Made by a program: the position numbers and the translations under genes
Assembly: GCA_039715055.1 (NCBI GenBank)
Contig: JBDLID010000063.1
Span: 1 to 17,626, forward strand
Source of the DNA: JBDLID01 sp039715055
GTDB lineage: Bacteria > Desulfobacterota > Desulfobulbia > Desulfobulbales > Desulfocapsaceae
DNA: 17,626 nucleotides
Direction: 5' to 3'
Notes under the pieces: generated by a model
What the model was told of the DNA's origin: nothing
Seen by the model: only the letters and a program-made list of their open reading frames with translations
The model's database searches: none
Shown here: positions 6,978-14,676 of the stretch, piece after piece
Layout: the number at the start of each line of letters is the position of its first letter
How positions within the stretch are numbered: position 1 is the first letter of the stretch

Positions 6978-7542
6978 ACTGGTCACAATCCTTTTGGCCG
7001 CCATTTTCCTCTCAGCCCTGCCCGCATCGGGTAGGGCTGAAGAGGTCACCGGTCAAATCGAGACCATTGACCGAGCCAGGCGGACGGTTGTTGTCAAGGA
7101 TGTGCTGATCGGATCCAGTGGTGAGCGCCACCCATCGCTGACTATTTCACTTTCAGAATCCATGTGGTTCAAACGTCCCGGAGGCCGTTATCTGCCGGGC
7201 TGCATAAAGGAAGGTTTTCCGGTCAGGGCCTGGGGCAATTTTGAAACAGATGGAACAACCTTCCATGCTGAAAGAATCCGCAGCGGCCACTACAACCCTG
7301 ACGACCCAACCGGTGTGAGGGAACGGCTGGGACAGAGCTGCGGTCGTGGTCTTCACAAGCAGGGAAACCGCAAACAGAGCGATGGGACTTTCAGTCGACA
7401 AAGTTCCGGTCCGGGTAAAATCGGCCAGGCGGAAAGGGGTCGAACCGGTGAACAGGCCGGAGGAAAAAACCGCGGTAAAGAAAATGGCCACGGCAATGGA
7501 AACGGTCATGGCGGCGGGAATGGTGGAGGAGGTCGTCGATGA
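6955..7542 (+). CDS. Secreted DUF5666-like protein with Gly/Asn/Arg-rich tail
   Basis: About 195 residues if started at GTG 6955; TTG 6958 is an equally possible start. Either start gives a good signal peptide: HRNK, then a hydrophobic core LVTILLAAIFLSAL, then a cleavage region ending SGRA. No ATG is available near the signal peptide, so a non-ATG start inside the end of the upstream gene (overlap about 23 nt) is needed. The mature N-terminal half (VTGQIETIDRARRTVVV, later a PVRAWGNFETDG segment) has the look of a small beta-barrel of the DUF5666 type. The last third is low-complexity, rich in Gly, Arg, Gln and Asn, ending in GHGNGNGHGGGNGGGGRR. The stop overlaps the kinase start (ATGA). The cellular role is unknown; an exported partner of the kinase or cytochrome is plausible. 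Confidence 0.7.
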   Translation: MLSLHRNKLVTILLAAIFLSALPASGRAEEVTGQIETIDRARRTVVVKDVLIGSSGERHPSLTISLSESMWFKRPGGRYLPGCIKEGFPVRAWGNFETDGTTFHAERIRSGHYNPDDPTGVRERLGQSCGRGLHKQGNRKQSDGTFSRQSSGPGKIGQAERGRTGEQAGGKNRGKENGHGNGNGHGGGNGGGGRR

Positions 7543-9104
7543 AACCCGACTCATCTCCTGACAAGATCCACCCCGCTCCGACCTTTCTCTCCTGGCGCGC
7601 CAACCTCACTGTCTTTGCACTGCTCATAGCAGTTGTCCTGTCGCTGTTTTTCTACCAGCTTAACCGGATTCACCACTCTTTTGAAAAACAGGCTCTTAAA
7701 CGCTCCAAGATGATGGTGGCCATCATCCTGGAGAATGTTGAAAATGCAGTTCTTACCGGTGAGGTTATCGATAAGACCATTGAGATCTTTCTGGCGGCAA
7801 GCAGTGAATTTGCCTCCTACCTCGATGATATCCGACCGTTTACCGAAGAAGAACTGAGCGCCTTTTCAGAAAAAGCCGGCCTGGCAGGGGTTACTGTGAT
7901 CCGTGACGATGTGCCGCCGCTTTCGGCACCGGCTGCCTGGTTGAAGGGTTCGGCAGACTGCACTCCAGACAACTCAGAACGCAAAATTACAAGGCACCGC
8001 AACCTTGCCACCTACACCCACCACTTTGAAGATGACTCCGGCTGCCTGGTGGTGGGTCTTGATGCGACTCAAATCGACCAGCTGAGTCAGCGAACCGGGC
8101 TTGAGGCCCAACTCGATGAGCTGTCGAAACTCTCTGATATCCATTACATTCGGATCGAAGAGGCTCCTGGTGACAACCAGGCGGAAGGTGTGCAACTGCT
8201 TGACAGCTCCTCACAGTCTGTTGCCGAAACCCGGCTCAGTACCGATCTCGGTACCCTGGTGGTGGGTTTTGATGCCACATATTTTTCCAATCGTCGCACC
8301 GAACTTCGCCGTCAGTTCCTTCTCTTCGGTATAATCCTCTGCCTGCTTGGCGCTTCTTCCTCCTGGCTGCTGAAACGGTACCAGACCGCCGATATTGAAA
8401 AGAGCCGTGAGGTTGAAAAGATGCTTGCCAGACAGCATGAGGAGGCTGCCCTGGGCCGGGCCGCCGGTGCCATTGCCCACGAAATTCGCAACCCGCTCAA
8501 CGCCCTTGATATGGGACTGCAGCGACTTCTCATCGAGTCTGACAACCTGGCCAACGATCAGCGTGACCTGCTCAGCTCCATGAGGGAGGCAACCCGGCGC
8601 ACCGACTCCATCATTTCCAGGCTGAAACGCTATACCCAACCGCTTAGTCCTGCAACTGAGCCGATCCAGCTTGACACCCTGCTCGACAAAACAATTACCC
8701 TCTACCAGGACGTTGCCCGCAGGAGACAGGTCGCCATCAGCACCAACGTCGAGTCACCGCTCATGGTTCAGGGAGACCCGGACCTGCTTGGCGAGTTGAT
8801 CGAAAACCTGCTCAAAAACAGTATTGAAAGTGACAGTGACCACGTCAACATCAGTTTGGCTAAAGAAAACAGTGCGGCAGTGCTGCAGCTGACAAACTCC
8901 GCTTCTGATCTGTCTGACCATGCGCTTGAGCAGATGATGGAGCCCTACTTTACAACAAAAACCCGTGGAACAGGGCTCGGCCTCTCTCTCTGTCGCCGGA
9001 TAGCCGACGCCCATAACGGCCGGATCTCCATCAGCCGCGGACCGGAACCGGACAGCCTGGCGGTAACTGTCCGGCTGCCGCTGGATATCAAAAGTCGTAC
9101 GTAA
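7539..9104 (+). CDS. Membrane sensor histidine kinase (ZraS/HydH-like architecture)
   Basis: A 521-residue two-component sensor. TM1 is at about 24-42 and TM2 at about 253-272; between them lies a periplasmic sensor domain of about 210 residues. The sensor carries two copies of LVVG(L/F)DAT (170-177 and 240-247). Then comes a HisKA domain with phospho-acceptor His314 in IAHEIRNPLNALD, and a HATPase domain with an N box (LIENLLKNSIESD), EPYFTTK, and G box GTGLGLSLCRRIADAHNG. No HAMP domain is evident. All kinase motifs are intact. The ATG overlaps the stop of the secreted-protein gene, and the cognate response regulator follows after 20 nt. The ligand is unknown; the operon context points to an envelope or redox cue. 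Confidence 0.95.
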   Translation: MKPDSSPDKIHPAPTFLSWRANLTVFALLIAVVLSLFFYQLNRIHHSFEKQALKRSKMMVAIILENVENAVLTGEVIDKTIEIFLAASSEFASYLDDIRPFTEEELSAFSEKAGLAGVTVIRDDVPPLSAPAAWLKGSADCTPDNSERKITRHRNLATYTHHFEDDSGCLVVGLDATQIDQLSQRTGLEAQLDELSKLSDIHYIRIEEAPGDNQAEGVQLLDSSSQSVAETRLSTDLGTLVVGFDATYFSNRRTELRRQFLLFGIILCLLGASSSWLLKRYQTADIEKSREVEKMLARQHEEAALGRAAGAIAHEIRNPLNALDMGLQRLLIESDNLANDQRDLLSSMREATRRTDSIISRLKRYTQPLSPATEPIQLDTLLDKTITLYQDVARRRQVAISTNVESPLMVQGDPDLLGELIENLLKNSIESDSDHVNISLAKENSAAVLQLTNSASDLSDHALEQMMEPYFTTKTRGTGLGLSLCRRIADAHNGRISISRGPEPDSLAVTVRLPLDIKSRT

Positions 9105-9124
9105 TTTTTTAACCGGAGAAACCA

Positions 9125-10456
9125 ATGCATATCCTTGTCGTCGATGACGAACAGATCCAGCGCGAGATGCTGGCCGGATTTCTAAAAAACCAGGGCTACA
9201 ACGTCATCACCGCCGCAGGCGGCGCAGAGGCGTTGAACAGCTTTGAGGACTACCCTCTCGACCTGGTACTGCTTGATCATCGTATGGGTGATATGAACGG
9301 TGACGAGGTCCTCGCCAAGATGAAAGCACGCAACCCGCTGATCCACGCCATCATGATCACCGCCTACGGAGCGGTGGAAACAGCGGTCAAGGTCATGCAG
9401 CTTGGGGCTGATGATTTTCTCGAAAAACCGGTGGACCTGGAAAAGCTCCTTGCCAAGATCCGTACAATTGATGAACAGCTCATTGTCGCAAGGGAGGCAG
9501 ACCAGGTCGCAGAAGGTGTCCAGGCTGAAGATCTGCCCATCAAGATTATCGGTGATTCAGCTAAGATGCAAAACATCTTCTCCATGGTCAAACGGGCCGC
9601 GCCAACACCCTGGACCATTCTGGTGCGAGGAGAAACCGGTACCGGCAAGGAACTCATCGGCCGCCTCATCCACGGCCTCAGCCCCAGGAACAACAAACCG
9701 TTCATGGAATTGAACTGTGCGGCCGTTCCTGAAAACCTCTTTGAGTCTGAATTGTTTGGCCATGAAAAAGGCGCCTTTACCGGTGCCGATAAAAAACGTA
9801 AAGGGCTCTTTGAACAGGCCCATGGCGGCACCCTCTTTCTCGATGAGGTCGGGGAGATTCCTGCTCCGGTCCAGGCAAAACTTCTGCGGGTGCTCCAGGA
9901 AAAAACCATCACCCGACTGGGATCAAGCAGCCAGGTTGATGTTGACGTCCGCATCGTTGCCGCCACCAACCGGGACCTCAAGAACATGGTCGATGAGGGG
10001 CTCTTCCGCGAAGACCTTTTCTTTCGCCTCAACGTCATTGAAATGCAGATTCCTCCCCTGCGTGAACGAAAAGAAGATATCAGCGCCCTGCTTGACTTCT
10101 TTCTTGCCAAATATTCAGAAGTCCCGGTCACCCTGGCCAGTGAAGCCATGACCCAGGTTATGAAGTATAATTTCCCTGGAAATGTCAGGGAACTGGAGCA
10201 CCTGGTCCAGCGGCTGATCACCATGACGAGAGGGACGACCATTAATCTCAGCGACCTGCCGCCGGAAATTCGCTCCAGTCAATCAACTGATCTCCAGGGC
10301 AGCCTTGGGGAACAGCTGGCCGCCTTTGAAGAACGGCTGCTCACGGAAGCTCTGAAGGCCAACGGCTGGGTACAGACCAGGGCCGCGGAACAGCTCGGAA
10401 TCAGTGAACGGGTACTCCGCTATAAAATGCAGAAGGCGGGAATTAAAAAAGGCTGA
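9125..10456 (+). CDS. NtrC-family sigma54-dependent response regulator
   Basis: A 443-residue regulator with three domains. The receiver has phospho-acceptor Asp51 (LVLLDHRMGD) and acidic residues Asp7-Asp8. The AAA+ sigma54-interaction domain has Walker A GETGTGKE (169-176), GAFTGA (216-221) for contact with sigma54, Walker B GGTLFLDEVGE, and the arginine-finger region (FREDLFFRLNV). The C-terminal Fis-type helix-turn-helix is AAEQLGISERVLRYKMQKAGI. GGAGAA at 9115-9120 is the Shine-Dalgarno. It is the expected partner of the kinase encoded just upstream and should activate sigma54 promoters. None was found in the intergenic regions inspected here, so its targets probably lie elsewhere. Confidence 0.96.
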   Translation: MHILVVDDEQIQREMLAGFLKNQGYNVITAAGGAEALNSFEDYPLDLVLLDHRMGDMNGDEVLAKMKARNPLIHAIMITAYGAVETAVKVMQLGADDFLEKPVDLEKLLAKIRTIDEQLIVAREADQVAEGVQAEDLPIKIIGDSAKMQNIFSMVKRAAPTPWTILVRGETGTGKELIGRLIHGLSPRNNKPFMELNCAAVPENLFESELFGHEKGAFTGADKKRKGLFEQAHGGTLFLDEVGEIPAPVQAKLLRVLQEKTITRLGSSSQVDVDVRIVAATNRDLKNMVDEGLFREDLFFRLNVIEMQIPPLRERKEDISALLDFFLAKYSEVPVTLASEAMTQVMKYNFPGNVRELEHLVQRLITMTRGTTINLSDLPPEIRSSQSTDLQGSLGEQLAAFEERLLTEALKANGWVQTRAAEQLGISERVLRYKMQKAGIKKG

Positions 10457-10492
10457 TCTGAAACTGCGGCTGTCTTGCCGACAACCGGTACA

Positions 10493-11410
10493 TCAGGATG
10501 GTAAAATAAACTCCGGAGCAGATGTGTCGCGGCTACCCTGCAGAAGGTCCTCCAGGCTTGTGACTTCCCGGGGATCGATGGCCAGGAAGGGTGCGGCGGC
10601 CCGGTAAACGTCAAGTGGTTCAGCACCCTGCTCACGCATGGAGTGCAGCGAGAGAGCCCGGTCCGACTTGGACAGCTTGGCGCCCGCCGGACCTGTCACC
10701 AGGCCGTGGTGGAAAAATTGGCTGCGGCTGAAAGACTGCTCATCAAGACATCGGCTCATGAATAGCTGCGCCGCCGTGGAACCGAGTAGATCCTCACCTC
10801 GAACGATCAGGCTGATCCTGTCATCCAGGTCATCAGCAAGACTGGCCAGCTGATAGGATGGACTGTTGTCCCGCCGCCAGAGGATGAAGTCCCCCATATT
10901 TTCAGTGAGCCCTACCTCTTTCCCCTCCACCTGAACAACCACTCCTCCGGGAACCAACAGCCGGGTAGCTCCATTGGTGTTTTCTGTTTTACTCTTGAGA
11001 CGACAGAATCCCGGATACACCGAGTTCCCGACCTTGGCCCTGATCTCACGCCGTGAACAGTCGCAGCTGTAGGCATGGCCCTCTTCACGCAGCCGCTGAA
11101 GCAGCTGCCGGTAGCGGTCAAAACGGTGGTGCTGGGAATAACTGCGATGGAACTCATCTGCCCCCTGGGGTCCCTCGTCCCAATCAAGGCCGAGCCAGTC
11201 CAGCTGTCGAAAGACATCATCCACATACTCACTGCGGCAGCGCTGGCCGTCCCCGTCATCGATACGCAGCCGCAGAATACCACCCGCCCGGCGCACCAGT
11301 ATCCAGGTGATAATAAAGTTAACCCCGTTGCCGAGATGGAGATAGCCGCTGGGAGTCGGGGCGAAGCGGGAGCGGAGGGGGAACTCAGAGATCAATGGTG
11401 TACCTTGCAA
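10493..11410 (-). CDS. gluQ: Glutamyl-queuosine tRNA(Asp) synthetase-type protein (GluQRS)
   Basis: This is a class I synthetase catalytic core without an anticodon-binding domain (up to 305 residues, normal for GluQRS). GluQRS attaches glutamate to queuosine in the anticodon of tRNA(Asp). Seen: FAPTPSGYLHLGN (16-28, HIGH motif), zinc-type ligands Cys116-x-Cys118 and Tyr132-x3-Cys136 as in GluQRS, SYQLAS..DD, VRGEDLLGST, and KLSKS (246-250, KMSKS loop). The usual RIEDxD segment reads RIDDGD here, a conservative change worth noting. There is no ATG at the N-terminus: either TTG 11410 (given) or TTG 11395 must be used. The latter has a weak AAGGT upstream and overlaps the stop of the small ORF at 11385-11558. 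It converges with the response-regulator gene. Confidence 0.88.
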   Translation of the reverse strand: MQGTPLISEFPLRSRFAPTPSGYLHLGNGVNFIITWILVRRAGGILRLRIDDGDGQRCRSEYVDDVFRQLDWLGLDWDEGPQGADEFHRSYSQHHRFDRYRQLLQRLREEGHAYSCDCSRREIRAKVGNSVYPGFCRLKSKTENTNGATRLLVPGGVVVQVEGKEVGLTENMGDFILWRRDNSPSYQLASLADDLDDRISLIVRGEDLLGSTAAQLFMSRCLDEQSFSRSQFFHHGLVTGPAGAKLSKSDRALSLHSMREQGAEPLDVYRAAAPFLAIDPREVTSLEDLLQGSRDTSAPEFILPS

Positions 11411-11558
11411 TTATAAGCAGACAATAAATACAGGCCGCCAAACCGGACAAACTGAAGCAAACCACAAGCGGCCACAAAAAAGACAATATAACAGGAAGAA
11501 GCCCCCATATGCACCATGTTTTGGGTCCGGCATCCATTTTTGCAGGATGTTGATCCAT
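11385..11558 (-). CDS. Small hydrophobic protein candidate (57 aa)
   Basis: An ATG-initiated frame of 57 codons. After a polar start (MDQHPAKMDAGPK) it is almost wholly hydrophobic: a segment WGLLPVILSFLWPLVVCFSL (about 18-37) and a second one GLAACIYCLLIIA (about 39-51), ending RYTIDL. That gives one or two membrane helices with Lys and Arg at the borders. AAGAAG lies about 8 nt before the ATG. Its stop overlaps the alternative gluQ start TTG 11395, so the two could be translationally coupled. I do not recognise a family. It could still be a chance frame in an intergenic gap; the consistent hydrophobic character and the start/stop overlap argue for a real gene. Confidence 0.4.
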   Translation of the reverse strand: MDQHPAKMDAGPKTWCIWGLLPVILSFLWPLVVCFSLSGLAACIYCLLIIARYTIDL

Positions 11559-11566
11559 GATATACT
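11539..11566 (+). promoter_or_regulatory. Possible sigma70 promoter for arginase
   Basis: TTTGCA (11539-11544), a 16-nt spacer and TATACT (11561-11566), giving a start near 11573 and a leader of about 60 nt before the arginase ATG. It overlaps the 5' end of the small minus-strand ORF. Confidence 0.3.
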
Positions 11567-11631
11567 TCTTTTAAGGGAGACCCGATTGAGTCTTTATGAT
11601 GTCAGCTGACAACTACTCAAAGGAGACTGTC

Positions 11632-12522
11632 ATGGAAAAGGAGATTCGCATCATTGGCGTGCCAATGGACCTGGGACAGAACCACCGGGGCGTGGATATG
11701 GCTCCGTCCGCCATCCGTTACGCCGGTCTCTACACGGTGTTGACAGCTCATGGCTACAAGGTTCATGACCATGGTGACCTGCAGGTACCGCAACGCTATG
11801 GCCTTAAGGGAGTCACCTCAACAAACCTTAACAGAGCCATTGAGCAGGGTTGTGAACTGACCTGCCAGGTCGGCAGGCAGGCGGCGACAAACGGTCAGTC
11901 CGCCATCTTTCTCGGCGGCGACCACACCATTGCCCTTGGCTCCATATGCGGTATCAACCAGGAAAAAAATGTCGGAGTGATCTGGTTTGACGCCCACGGG
12001 GACTGCAACACGCCGGCCACTTCACCCAGCGGCAATATCCACGGCATGTCACTCGCCATGTTGCTGGGTCACGGCCCAAGTGAGCTGGTCAATGTAGGGG
12101 GAGAAGGAGCCTGCCTGACTCCCGAAGATGTGGTGCTGCTCGGTGTCCGCTGCCTTGACGAGGGAGAGCGCACATTTCTTCACGATCTCGGGGTGGCGGT
12201 CTTTACCATGCGCGATATCGACGAACAGGGTATGGCTGCAGTGATGACCAAAATCCTGCACCAGCTCCGCCACTGCAGCCGCCTCCATGTCAGCCTGGAC
12301 ATGGACGGGCTGGACCCAAAGGACGCTCCCGGAGTGGGAACCCCCTGCAGCGGCGGCATAACATACCGCGAAGCTCAGCTGGCCATGGAGATCATTGCCG
12401 ACACCGGTCGCTGCCGCTCCATGGATATCGTCGAAATCAATCCCATCCTTGATCAGGCCAACAAGACGGCTCGAATTGGTGTGGAGCTGGCAGCCTCTCT
12501 GGCCGGAAAGACCATCCTCTAG
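11632..12522 (+). CDS. rocF: Arginase (ureohydrolase family)
   Basis: The 296-residue protein is of typical arginase length. Arginase hydrolyses L-arginine to ornithine and urea in the cytoplasm using a binuclear Mn centre. The metal ligands are all present: GGDH (His98), WFDAHGD (Asp120, His122, Asp124), SLDMDGLD (Asp223, Asp225). SGNIHGM, the GVGTPCSGGITYRE segment and VEINP (Glu268) are of the arginase rather than agmatinase type. The ATG at 11632 has a strong AAAGGAGA Shine-Dalgarno (AGGAG 11621-11625); the in-frame ATGs at 11596 and 11599 have none and are rejected. The gene stands alone, converging with the GGDEF-EAL gene, with no obvious urea-cycle neighbours. Agmatinase or formimidoglutamase are less likely alternatives. 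Confidence 0.9.
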   Translation: MEKEIRIIGVPMDLGQNHRGVDMAPSAIRYAGLYTVLTAHGYKVHDHGDLQVPQRYGLKGVTSTNLNRAIEQGCELTCQVGRQAATNGQSAIFLGGDHTIALGSICGINQEKNVGVIWFDAHGDCNTPATSPSGNIHGMSLAMLLGHGPSELVNVGGEGACLTPEDVVLLGVRCLDEGERTFLHDLGVAVFTMRDIDEQGMAAVMTKILHQLRHCSRLHVSLDMDGLDPKDAPGVGTPCSGGITYREAQLAMEIIADTGRCRSMDIVEINPILDQANKTARIGVELAASLAGKTIL

Positions 12523-12554
12523 ACATAATGTTTGGCAGGTAAGAGAACCGAAAA

Positions 12555-14231
12555 TCAGGGTTGGCGATGAGACTCCATCGTTTTTTCCTGCTCCATTGCC
12601 CTGTTTGCGGTCTGCCACTCCATGAAATCGGAATCGCTCAAGGGTTTACTGAACAAAAAACCCTGTATCAGGTCGCAACCGAGCCCGTTGAGGCGAAGGG
12701 CAACCTTCCTCTCCTCCACCCCTTCAGCGACAACCTGCAGACCGAGATTGTGGGCCAGGTCAATGGTCGCCTTGACAATGACCGCATCCTTTTCATTGGA
12801 GAGCATCTCCATGACAAAGGACTTGTCGATTTTTATTTCACTCACCGGCATTTCACGCAGGTAGGAAAGGGACGAATAGCCGGTGCCGAAATCGTCAATG
12901 GATATCTTGATCCCCATCTCACGCAAGCGAAACAGGATCGAAAGTGCCAGATCAGGATCTTTCATCACCGAGGTCTCTGTGATCTCAAGCACCAGTGTAT
13001 CTTTCGGCAGATCGACCGCGGCCAGCAAGCCGGTAAGGGTCTCGGGAAACTCGGGGTCCAGCAGGGTCTGGGGAGAAATATTCACCGAAGCGGTGATAAA
13101 AAGTCCCTGGCTGTACCATTTCTGCAACGCTTCGCAGGTTGCCTTGAGCACCCAGGTGGTCAGTGATCCGATGATGCCGGTGCGTTCCGCCATGGGGATG
13201 AACTGGTCCGGAGGGATGAGACCGAACTTTGCATGCTGCCAGCGTACCAGCGCCTCCGCCCCTTCGACCTTACCAGTCCGGCATGAAACCTTGGGCTGGA
13301 AGTAGATCCGCAGTTCGCCATTGTCAATGGCGTGGCTCAACTCCGCCATCAGAGTGAGACGCCTTGAACTGTGCTGGTCGATTTTTGGAGAGTAGACGAG
13401 GTAGTCACGCTGGGAATTTTTAGCAACATACATGGCAATATCAGCACGCTGAACCAGGGTGTCAACGTCCTGACCATGTTCCGGGTAAAGGGCCACGCCG
13501 GTACTGCACTTGACATTGAGGGCAATGTCCTCTTTCAGGGTAAACGGTGTTGCAAACACCTTCTTGATCTTGGTGAGGATCACATCAATGCTTTTTTCTT
13601 CGCTCATGGAAGAGATAAACACCCCAAACTCATCACCGCCCAGGCGGGCGACGGTGTCTGATGGGCGCAGGGCATTTTTCAAGCGGATACTGACCTGCTT
13701 CAACAGCAGATCGCCATGGTAGTGGCCCAGGGCGTCATTGACCTCCTTAAAGTGGTCAAGGTCGAGAAGAAGCAGAGCGGAATGATCCTGCGCCCGCTTG
13801 GCAAGGGCAATTCCCTGCTGCATACGATCCAGCAGGAGGGAGCGGTTGGGCAGGCCGGTGAGGTGATCATGGGTGGAATCGTGCATCACCTTCATTTCAA
13901 GATCGGCGGTCTGACGGCGCAGCTCTTCCGTTTGCTCGCTGACCATGGTGCTGGCCTCATGGGCAATCAGAGCACTGACATACTGACCCCAGAAGGCAAA
14001 GATAAAGGGCAGGGCATCCAAAACCCACAGAACGTAATTTTCCTTTTGGGCATGATACATTCCCAATACGGAGACTGAACCATGGTTGACAAAATCACTG
14101 AGCAGGGTGGCGATAAGAATGGCCGCCAGGGCGATGGAAACACCATAGATGGCATAGCGGGATGCCCTGGAGCGCATCAGATCGACATTCCGGCTGAATG
14201 TCTGGCTGTTGATTGAGAGTACTACGTCCAT
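12555..14231 (-). CDS. Membrane GGDEF-EAL protein (c-di-GMP synthesis/hydrolysis)
   Basis: A 558-residue protein. Two N-terminal membrane helices (about 27-47 and 67-90) flank a short periplasmic loop; a helical linker (94-116) leads to a GGDEF domain (about 118-280) and an EAL domain (about 292-545). The GGDEF site is intact (198-202), with an RxxD inhibitory-site motif five residues before it (Arg189-Asp192). The EAL catalytic set is intact: Glu326 in EALVRW, an NIS motif, EITET, Asp446-Asp447 in DDFGTGYSSL, KIDKSF, and Glu503 in EGVE. Both cyclase and phosphodiesterase activity are therefore possible; which dominates cannot be told. The ATG at 14231 is preceded by AAGGCGG. Confidence 0.93.
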   Translation of the reverse strand: MDVVLSINSQTFSRNVDLMRSRASRYAIYGVSIALAAILIATLLSDFVNHGSVSVLGMYHAQKENYVLWVLDALPFIFAFWGQYVSALIAHEASTMVSEQTEELRRQTADLEMKVMHDSTHDHLTGLPNRSLLLDRMQQGIALAKRAQDHSALLLLDLDHFKEVNDALGHYHGDLLLKQVSIRLKNALRPSDTVARLGGDEFGVFISSMSEEKSIDVILTKIKKVFATPFTLKEDIALNVKCSTGVALYPEHGQDVDTLVQRADIAMYVAKNSQRDYLVYSPKIDQHSSRRLTLMAELSHAIDNGELRIYFQPKVSCRTGKVEGAEALVRWQHAKFGLIPPDQFIPMAERTGIIGSLTTWVLKATCEALQKWYSQGLFITASVNISPQTLLDPEFPETLTGLLAAVDLPKDTLVLEITETSVMKDPDLALSILFRLREMGIKISIDDFGTGYSSLSYLREMPVSEIKIDKSFVMEMLSNEKDAVIVKATIDLAHNLGLQVVAEGVEERKVALRLNGLGCDLIQGFLFSKPLSDSDFMEWQTANRAMEQEKTMESHRQP

Positions 14232-14268
14232 TTCCGCCTTATCGGTTTAGGGAAACCATTAACAACTA

Positions 14269-14297
14269 ATGATATCACAGAATAATTAATCAAGCAA
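14269..14297 (-). promoter_or_regulatory. Possible sigma70 promoter for the GGDEF-EAL gene
   Basis: On the minus strand: TTGCTT (14297-14292), a 17-nt spacer, TATCAT (14274-14269). This predicts a start near 14262, about 30 nt before the ATG. Confidence 0.35.
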
Positions 14298-14431
14298 TTT
14301 TAAACGGTTAAATCGCTCTTGAAAAATATTTCGATTAGTTCCCGCTAGATGACACCATACAGCCTGTTGGCCGATCGACCCTTTCAGGCCACCTCTCTTT
14401 TCATGGATACATTCTCCCCGGCTTCTTTAAT

Positions 14432-14499
14432 TTACGCTTGTCTGGTTTTCCGGGAGAAGGTCACCAGATCCTGGACAATATCGTACGCATAAGCCTTAA
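14432..14499 (-). pseudogene. Possible histidine-kinase HisKA remnant beside the MITE
   Basis: Reading leftward from the MITE border, one frame gives LKAYAYDIVQDLVTFSRK followed by TRQA and a stop. This resembles the second helix of a HisKA domain (commonly ..A..IVQDLLTFSR). Only about 22 codons are visible and nothing kinase-like was found on the other side of the MITE. It may be a decayed fragment or coincidence. Confidence 0.2.
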
Positions 14500-14640
14500 G
14501 GGTACCTTGAAAAATTAGAATCTTCGTCCAGAATCGAGGCATGAGAAAAATTTTACCACAGACATATAGTTGATATTTCGAGGATAAAATTTTTCTCATA
14601 ACGAAGAAGCTGGACGAAAAGGCAATTTTTCAAGGTGGCC
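14500..14640. mobile_element. MITE-like palindromic element, copy 2 (141 bp)
   Basis: Same length and orientation as copy 1, with identical outer 17 bases at both ends (GGGTACCTTGAAAAATT and the complement of GGCCACCTTGAAAAATT), but flanked by TTAA (14496-14499 and 14641-14644) instead of CTAA. The inner stem is a perfect 15 bp (14541-14555 with 14585-14599) that differs from copy 1 at three core positions, each compensated in the other arm. The loop differs from copy 1 at only two positions. It lies 36 bp beyond the stop of the P-type ATPase and may also shape its transcript end. Confidence 0.8.
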
Positions 14641-14676
14641 TTAACGATATGTACCTGTGGTTTAATATATCCTGAC

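Larger units (their letters stand above)
14232..14676. other. 445-bp intergenic region between the GGDEF-EAL and ATPase genes
   Basis: It holds a candidate minus-strand promoter for the GGDEF-EAL gene (14269-14297), an AT-rich block, a short kinase-like peptide frame (14432-14499, minus) and MITE copy 2 with flanking TTAA repeats (14496-14644). I found no full gene and no clear terminator for the ATPase. Confidence 0.6.

Noticed and set aside
9364..10242. 292-codon minus-strand frame
   Set aside because: It lies wholly antisense to the response regulator, whose AAA+ motifs are unambiguous; the translation is Ser/Arg-rich and featureless.
12561..13166. 201-codon plus-strand frame
   Set aside because: It is antisense to the EAL domain coding region and shows no recognisable motif.
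5589..14640. Composite transposon bounded by the two 141-bp elements
   Set aside because: Each copy has its own 4-bp duplication of a different sequence, so each inserted independently; the 8.8 kb between them contains no transposase and looks like normal chromosomal genes.
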